This document shows, one piece after another, positions 59,879 through 64,000 of a DNA stretch of 64,000 bases; positions within the stretch are counted from its first letter, which is position 1, and each line of letters begins with the position of its first letter. Source of the stretch: JAADHX01 sp964569385. Its GTDB lineage: Bacteria; Actinomycetota; Acidimicrobiia; Acidimicrobiales; Poriferisodalaceae. A program made the translations under genes and the position numbers. The stretch spans positions 89,567 to 153,566 of the forward strand of contig CAZMUM010000003.1 of NCBI GenBank assembly GCA_964569385.1, in the 5' to 3' direction. The notes below the pieces were generated by a model, which made no database searches, had not been told where the DNA came from, and was given only the letters and a program-made list of their open reading frames with translations.

Positions 59879-61663
59879 ATGCCAACGAGTGAAGATGCAG
59901 AGAAACCAACCGCAGACAGATCAGCAAACGCCCTGACGCGAGCTCAGCTGCGAGCGCTCGAGGACGAGGTTGTGTTGTTGCGGCGTCGGCTCCAGGATGC
60001 GCCTAAACGCGTCCGCACTCTCGAAGAGCGTTTGCTCGAGACCAAGGGCCAACTCGCTCAGGCGATCTCTCAGAACGAGAAGCTCACCTACACGCTGCGT
60101 GAGGCTCGCGACCACATAAGCGCGTTGCGCGAAGAGGTCGACAAGCTCGTACAACCTCCCGGCGCCTATGGCACCCTGATTAGCCGCAACGAAGATGGCT
60201 CGGCCGACGTGCATGCGAGCGGCCGCAAGATGCGCGTGGCTGTGCACCCAGACCTCGGAAATGAAGACCTTCAAGCCGGTGCCGAGGTTTTGCTCAACGA
60301 ATCGTTCAACGTGGTCATGACTCGCCAGCCCGATGTGTCCGGCGAAGTCGTGAAGGTCCGCGAAATTCTCGAGTGCGGCACTAGGGCCATTGTCACTGGT
60401 CGCGCCGACGAAGAGCGGGTGGTCGAGCTTGCCGATCAGCTTCGCGAGATGCTCACTGGACCTGGCCGCGTTAAGGCCGGCGACGCGCTTCTCGTAGACA
60501 CCAGGGCCAACCTGGCGTTAGAGAAGCTGCCAAAACCCGATGTCGAAGAGTTGGTCCTCGAGGAGGTACCCGACGTTTCTTATGAAGACATCGGCGGGTT
60601 GTCCGAACAGATCGAACAGATCATGGATGCGGTCGAGTTGCCGTTCCTGCATCAGGACCTATTCAAGACCTTCGATTTGCCCGCACCCAAAGGCATTCTG
60701 TTGTACGGGCCGCCAGGATGTGGCAAGACCCTCATCGCCAAGGCCGTCGCCAATTCGCTGGCCAAGAAGGTGGCCGCTGCGAGCGGCGACGAGTCCGGAC
60801 GCAGCTTCTTCTTGAACATCAAGGGACCTGAGCTGCTCAACAAGTACGTTGGCGAAACCGAACGCCAGATTCGCCAGATATTTGAGCGGGCCCGCGAAAA
60901 GGCCAGCGAAGGTTGGCCTGTCATTGTCTTCTTCGACGAGATGGAATCGCTGTTCCGGACCCGAGGCAGCGGTATTAGCTCCGATATGGAATCGACCGTG
61001 GTGCCTCAGCTCTTGGCCGAGATTGATGGTGTCGAGGGGCTCAAGAACGTCATCGTCATCGGCGCCTCGAACCGTGAAGACCTCATCGATCCCGCGATTC
61101 TTCGCCCAGGTCGACTTGACGTGAAGATCAAGATCCAACGCCCGACCGAGTCCGGCGCTCTGCCGATCTTCGCCACTTACCTCACACCGGACCTGCCGAT
61201 CGATCCGGTCGAAATCGACGATCTTGGTGGAGGCGATCGCGACAAGGCCGTACGAGTCATGATCGAGTGCGCTGTCGAGGAGATGTATCGGGCCGACGAA
61301 GCCAACGAGTTCCTCGAGGTCACCTACCAGAACGGCGACAAGGAGGTCATGTACTTCAAGGACTTCGCATCGGGGGCCATGATCGAAAACATGGTGCGCC
61401 GTGCGAAGAAACTCGCCATCAAACGGGTCATCGCCGGCGGTGCTCACGGCATTCGCCTCGACGACATATTGATGTCGATCAAACAGGAATACAAAGAACA
61501 CGAAGACCTGCCTAACACCACAAACCCCGACGATTGGGCCAAGATTTCGGGCAAGAAGGGCGAGAGAATCGTGTTCATCCGCACCCTCGTTAGCCACGGC
61601 GACGACGAAGATCCAGAGGGTGGCCGCGCTATCGAACGAGTCCAGACTGGCCAGTACCTCTAG
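59879..61663 (+). CDS. mpa: Proteasome-associated AAA+ ATPase (Mpa/ARC)
   Basis: 594 residues from ATG at 59879, supported by GGAGGG 4-9 bases before it; other ATGs upstream lack such a site. A coiled coil at about residues 20-90 would bind Pup; OB domains follow; the AAA module has Walker A GPPGCGKT at about 277-284 and Walker B IVFFDEME near 350. The protein ends in GQYL, the tail that docks into the 20S proteasome. dop, pup and prcBA, expected next, are absent; a toxin-antitoxin pair follows. Confidence 0.97.
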   Translation: MPTSEDAEKPTADRSANALTRAQLRALEDEVVLLRRRLQDAPKRVRTLEERLLETKGQLAQAISQNEKLTYTLREARDHISALREEVDKLVQPPGAYGTLISRNEDGSADVHASGRKMRVAVHPDLGNEDLQAGAEVLLNESFNVVMTRQPDVSGEVVKVREILECGTRAIVTGRADEERVVELADQLREMLTGPGRVKAGDALLVDTRANLALEKLPKPDVEELVLEEVPDVSYEDIGGLSEQIEQIMDAVELPFLHQDLFKTFDLPAPKGILLYGPPGCGKTLIAKAVANSLAKKVAAASGDESGRSFFLNIKGPELLNKYVGETERQIRQIFERAREKASEGWPVIVFFDEMESLFRTRGSGISSDMESTVVPQLLAEIDGVEGLKNVIVIGASNREDLIDPAILRPGRLDVKIKIQRPTESGALPIFATYLTPDLPIDPVEIDDLGGGDRDKAVRVMIECAVEEMYRADEANEFLEVTYQNGDKEVMYFKDFASGAMIENMVRRAKKLAIKRVIAGGAHGIRLDDILMSIKQEYKEHEDLPNTTNPDDWAKISGKKGERIVFIRTLVSHGDDEDPEGGRAIERVQTGQYL

Positions 61664-61690
61664 CCAGTTCCGCGCCCATTTGGCGCCGGC

Positions 61691-62005
61691 TCAATCCAGT
61701 TCGAGAACGAGTCGTAGTGCTTGGTCGAGTGAAGTCAGTTCGGCGTAGGTCAGTCGCCCAACGAAGTCGCCTAGACGCTCTGGTGCCACCGCCGAAGTTT
61801 GCTCGACTAATACCTGGGTCGGTTGGTTTCCAATACTGATTGTTGGGCGAAAGATTTGTGCGGCGGCCGAACTTGATGTCGGGGCGACGAGCACCGTGGA
61901 CAGCATTAGGTCATCGGACTGGACAATGACGCCGAAGCGCTCGCCACGTTGCTCGTGTCGCTGAGCGGCACGTGGGGCGCGCAGACGATGGACATCACCA
62001 CGCAC
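61691..62005 (-). CDS. mazF: MazF/PemK-type toxin endoribonuclease
   Basis: About 104 residues from GTG at 62005. VRGDVHRLRAPRAAQRHEQR, then GERFGVIVQSDD and LSTVLVAPTSS follow the MazF/PemK pattern (RGDVWxV...G.RPVLVVQ), and the C-terminal GRLTYAELTSLDQALRLVL is the closing helix. Such toxins cut mRNA at short sites. The start overlaps the antitoxin stop by 11 bases; the ATG at 62053 would overlap by 59. Placed 28 bases after the convergent mpa stop. Confidence 0.8.
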   Translation of the reverse strand: MRGDVHRLRAPRAAQRHEQRGERFGVIVQSDDLMLSTVLVAPTSSSAAAQIFRPTISIGNQPTQVLVEQTSAVAPERLGDFVGRLTYAELTSLDQALRLVLELD

Positions 62006-62225
62006 GAAGTTGGTCCATGTCGGTGAGGACGCGGCGGCTCTCGGCGCGGTCATCTGCGTTGTTTATGAGTTCTAGGGACTCGGCACGCATCTGCTCTCGT
62101 CGGCGTAGTCGCACAGCGTCGACCAGAGCCTGGCGGATTGCCTCTGAGGTTGTCGATCCGTCTGCGGTGAGTTCAGCGAGGGCGCGCTCGGAGCGCTCAT
62201 CGGTTCTGAAGTTTACGACTGCCAT
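61995..62225 (-). CDS. Ribbon-helix-helix antitoxin
   Basis: 76 residues. MAVVNFRTDERSERALAELT, then DGSTTSEAIRQALVDAVRLR is a ribbon-helix-helix DNA-binding domain; the acidic/helical remainder (LELINNADDRAESRRVL) would wrap the toxin. Overlap with mazF and order antitoxin-toxin are usual for these modules, which repress their own promoter. Not a MazE (AbrB-type) antitoxin. Confidence 0.8.
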   Translation of the reverse strand: MAVVNFRTDERSERALAELTADGSTTSEAIRQALVDAVRLRRREQMRAESLELINNADDRAESRRVLTDMDQLRAW

Positions 62226-62307
62226 TTACTAATTGTAATACCCTGCGTAAGACAGATCAACTACGTGCTGGTGTTACTTGCCCAATCGAACCGATATCGT
62301 CTCGAGA

Positions 62308-62676
62308 ATGCCAAAGCTGATTTCGTCCCCATTTGTTGTGCCCGGTGTCGAACCAAAACTGATCGAAGAATTCGTGGGTGGGGTCAACACCGATACTGCC
62401 GAAGTGTCGGTGGCGCGCATGGTGGCGCCAGGCCGTTGGGACGAACCTGGCCAACAACCAGACTTCGATGAAATCACTCTGGTGTTATCTGGCACCCTTC
62501 GCGTCGAGCACCGAACCGGCGATATCGCTGATCATCTCGACGTTGTTGGCGGTGAAGCCATCGTCACCAAGGCCGGCGAGTGGGTGCGTTATTCCACACC
62601 GACCGATGAGGGTGCCGAGTACATTGCTGTCTGTATGCCAGCCTTCAGCCCCGACTTGGTCAACCGCGACGAGTAG
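62308..62676 (+). CDS. Cupin-domain protein
   Basis: 122 residues with the two cupin motifs only partly kept: FDEITLVLSGTLRVEHRTGD near residues 52-71 and VVGGEAIVTKAGEWVRY near 80-96. The metal-binding histidines of canonical cupins are mostly missing, so it may be a binding protein without metal. Single gene between a toxin-antitoxin pair and an IS110 element. Similar cupins are often called ethanolamine or sugar-binding proteins; no substrate can be given. Confidence 0.7.
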   Translation: MPKLISSPFVVPGVEPKLIEEFVGGVNTDTAEVSVARMVAPGRWDEPGQQPDFDEITLVLSGTLRVEHRTGDIADHLDVVGGEAIVTKAGEWVRYSTPTDEGAEYIAVCMPAFSPDLVNRDE

Positions 62677-63024
62677 CGATAGCGGGCAGCAGCATCGTCG
62701 AGGTCGGGGTCAGCACTGAAGCTTGTGTCGCTTGGGTGGGTGATGCCCTTGCTGGCTTGATGGATGCACCTGCGGAAGCTCCGACTTGTATGTAGGTAGC
62801 GGTTCGTTCGTCTTTTGGGGCGTAGGTTCTGTGAGGTCGTGGGTGGGGTTTGGCTCGTGATGCTCCTGCCGCCTTCGGGTTGGCTCAACATAGGTTTGCC
62901 TTCCTGCCTGGGACCGGCTTCGGTCTGGCTCAACAGAGGAGTGACATGTCGCTAGCGCGGCGATCTAAAAGTCGGAATGCCGACCGTTGTCAGGTTCATC
63001 GGACATCGATTGGAGAAGAAGAAA
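62677..63024 (+). ncRNA. IS110 leader, possible bridge-RNA region
   Basis: No gene fits this 348-base stretch. It holds two 22-base near-identical direct repeats (62873-62894 and 62918-62939; CTTCGG..TGGCTCAACA.AGG, 45 bases apart) and a hairpin GTCGG-AATG-CCGAC at 62971-62984, followed by a GGAGAAG ribosome site before the transposase. IS110-group elements carry their bridge (seek) RNA in the non-coding stretch upstream of the recombinase, so part of this leader may encode it. Element boundaries were not determined. Confidence 0.35.
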
Positions 63025-63981
63025 ATGATTATCGGGGTTGATCCTCACAAGAGTTCCCACACCGCGACGGCGGTCGATCCAGCGACGAACGCTGTGGTGT
63101 CGTCGCTGCGTATCGACGCTTCGCTGGCTGGCTACCGCGAACTTTTGCGATGGGCGGGCCAGTTCACGGATCGGCGGTGGGCGGTCGAGAACGCACGCGG
63201 TTTGGGCCGCCATCTTGCACAGTGGCTTGTCGCTCGCGACGAGGCTGTGGTTGATGTGGCGTGCACTGCCACGGCGCGGGTGCGTGAGCTGTCTCGTGGT
63301 AGTGGCCGCAAGAATGATGTGATCGACGCGGCCGCGGCGGCGTCGGTGGCGGCGCTGCAACGCGACGCGGTCGTTGTGACGTGTGAGGACCACACGACGG
63401 TGTTCGCGATGCTCGACGAACGCCGGGCGAACGTTGCTCGTCAGCGGGTTCGTGTCGTGAACAGGCTCCATGCGTTGTTCCGAGATCTGATCCCGGGTGG
63501 AGCACCGACAGCGCTTACCGCGAAGTCAGCGTCGTTGCTGCTTCGTTCGGTTCGCCCTGCGGGGGTTGTGGAACGCACCCGCAAAGATCTCGCCCAGGAC
63601 ATGATTCGTGAGCTACGCGCTATCGACGCCAGTCTGGCCGACATCAAGAAACGGATGAGCGAAGCGCTCAACGAGAACGGGTCTCAGCTGCGCGATGTTG
63701 ACGGCATCGGGCCGGTCTTAGCGGTGCGTGTGATCGGTCGAACCGGCCGAGCGTCGAGATTTCGGAGCTCGGACGCGTTTGCCACGTACGCCGGTGTCGC
63801 ACCGATCGAGATCGCTAGCGGCGACAAGCAACGCCACCGCTTGTCGCGAGGAGGCGACCGCCAACTCAACACAGCGATCCATGTCGTCGCGCTCACCCAG
63901 ATCCGCATGCGCAATAGCCGCGGCCGCGCCTATTTTGACAAGAAGTGGGCTTCCCCTCTAATCGTGGAGGGTTTCTTATAG
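63025..63981 (+). CDS. IS110-family transposase, 3' end altered
   Basis: 318 residues from ATG at 63025, preceded by GGAGAAGAAGAAA. The DEDD (RuvC-like) domain starts MIIGVDPHKSSHTATAVD and includes WAVENARGLGRHLAQWL and GRKNDVIDAAAAAS; the C-terminal Tnp domain has LRDVDGIGPVLAVRVIG, FATYAGVAPIEIASGDKQ with the serine/glycine pair, and GGDRQLNTAIHVVALTQIRM. After RAYFDKK the normal tail (about 30 residues in related proteins) is replaced by WASPLIVEGFL and a stop, so the gene seems cut by another sequence. Confidence 0.85.
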   Translation: MIIGVDPHKSSHTATAVDPATNAVVSSLRIDASLAGYRELLRWAGQFTDRRWAVENARGLGRHLAQWLVARDEAVVDVACTATARVRELSRGSGRKNDVIDAAAAASVAALQRDAVVVTCEDHTTVFAMLDERRANVARQRVRVVNRLHALFRDLIPGGAPTALTAKSASLLLRSVRPAGVVERTRKDLAQDMIRELRAIDASLADIKKRMSEALNENGSQLRDVDGIGPVLAVRVIGRTGRASRFRSSDAFATYAGVAPIEIASGDKQRHRLSRGGDRQLNTAIHVVALTQIRMRNSRGRAYFDKKWASPLIVEGFL

Positions 63982-64000
63982 TTGGTTTCAGTTTCTCATG
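63945..64000. mobile_element. Probable end of a second inserted element
   Basis: From about 63946 the sequence TGGGCTTCCCCTCTAATCGT no longer resembles IS110 and continues beyond the window. GGGCTTCCCC... and GTGGAGGGTTTC look like the terminal region of another insertion sequence, which would explain the changed transposase tail. Only 55 bases are visible, so the family is unknown. Confidence 0.35.

Noticed and set aside
60659..61597. 312-codon open frame antisense to the proteasomal ATPase gene
   Set aside because: It is fully contained in a strongly conserved gene on the other strand, and its peptide has no recognisable domain. High-G+C genes regularly give such shadow frames.
62589..62933. 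114-codon minus-strand frame in the IS110 leader
   Set aside because: Low-complexity, arginine- and serine-rich, overlaps the cupin 3' end and the direct repeats; no motif or ribosome site.

Overview
The window looks like chromosomal DNA from an uncultured or little-studied actinobacterium, most likely of the class Acidimicrobiia. The evidence is a Mpa/ARC proteasomal ATPase ending in a QYL tail, a fused F420 synthase (FbiC), a MarP-type membrane serine protease, DUF3151 and DUF4031 proteins, a degenerate DUF222/HNH gene, WS/DGAT acyltransferase chemistry, moderately high G+C, many GTG starts and many ATGA/GTGA/TGATG stop-start overlaps. The class assignment is inference. No rRNA, tRNA or CRISPR array was recognised by eye.

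Layout. 0-6.3 kb: envelope/hypothetical genes, a MarC-like membrane protein, a decayed DUF222/HNH gene, then a minus-strand operon of ATP-dependent DNA ligase LigC, DUF4031 protein and a phytoene-desaturase-like flavoprotein. 6.4-15.7 kb: an M23 peptidase, an acyltransferase and a lipid-storage-like operon (HbhA/TadA-like phasin, XRE regulator, HAD-PlsC fusion, WS/DGAT, acyl-CoA ligase) with a recognisable promoter and flanking direct repeats. 15.8-21.2 kb: a tightly overlapping Gfo/Idh - DUF4129 - MoxR - DUF58 operon. 21.2-29 kb: AlkA-like glycosylase, FAH-family hydrolase, a degenerate GGDEF protein, two oligopeptide ABC ATPases without permeases, a gamma-glutamyltransferase-like protein and an intact IS5-type element with CTAG target duplications.

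29-42 kb is mostly housekeeping: lipoprotein, HU, glycerophosphodiesterase, acyl-CoA synthetase, ComB-like phosphatase, pyruvate kinase, RpiB, MobA, RNase D and LOG protein. At 42.1-42.9 kb a small P-loop kinase gene lies between two directly repeated 59-60 bp hairpins, the second of which supplies its stop codon. 43-50 kb: FbiC with an HxlR regulator, then transaldolase and transketolase, then a FIST protein. 51-59.5 kb: NagA, ADP-forming acyl-CoA synthetase, a PBP4-type carboxypeptidase, a Lon-substrate-domain protein, three small proteins, TrmI and MarP.

59.5-64 kb: a ferredoxin divergent from the proteasomal ATPase gene. The expected dop-pup-prcBA genes do not follow; instead there is a MazF-type toxin-antitoxin pair, a cupin and an IS110 transposase with a structured leader that may encode a bridge RNA. 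The transposase tail appears to be replaced by the end of another element.

Functional threads: neutral-lipid metabolism (several acyltransferases and acyl-CoA ligases), pentose-phosphate/F420 redox metabolism (tkt, tal, rpiB, fbiC), cell-wall remodelling (M23, PBP4, NagA, MarP) and protein quality control (Mpa, Lon-substrate-domain protein).
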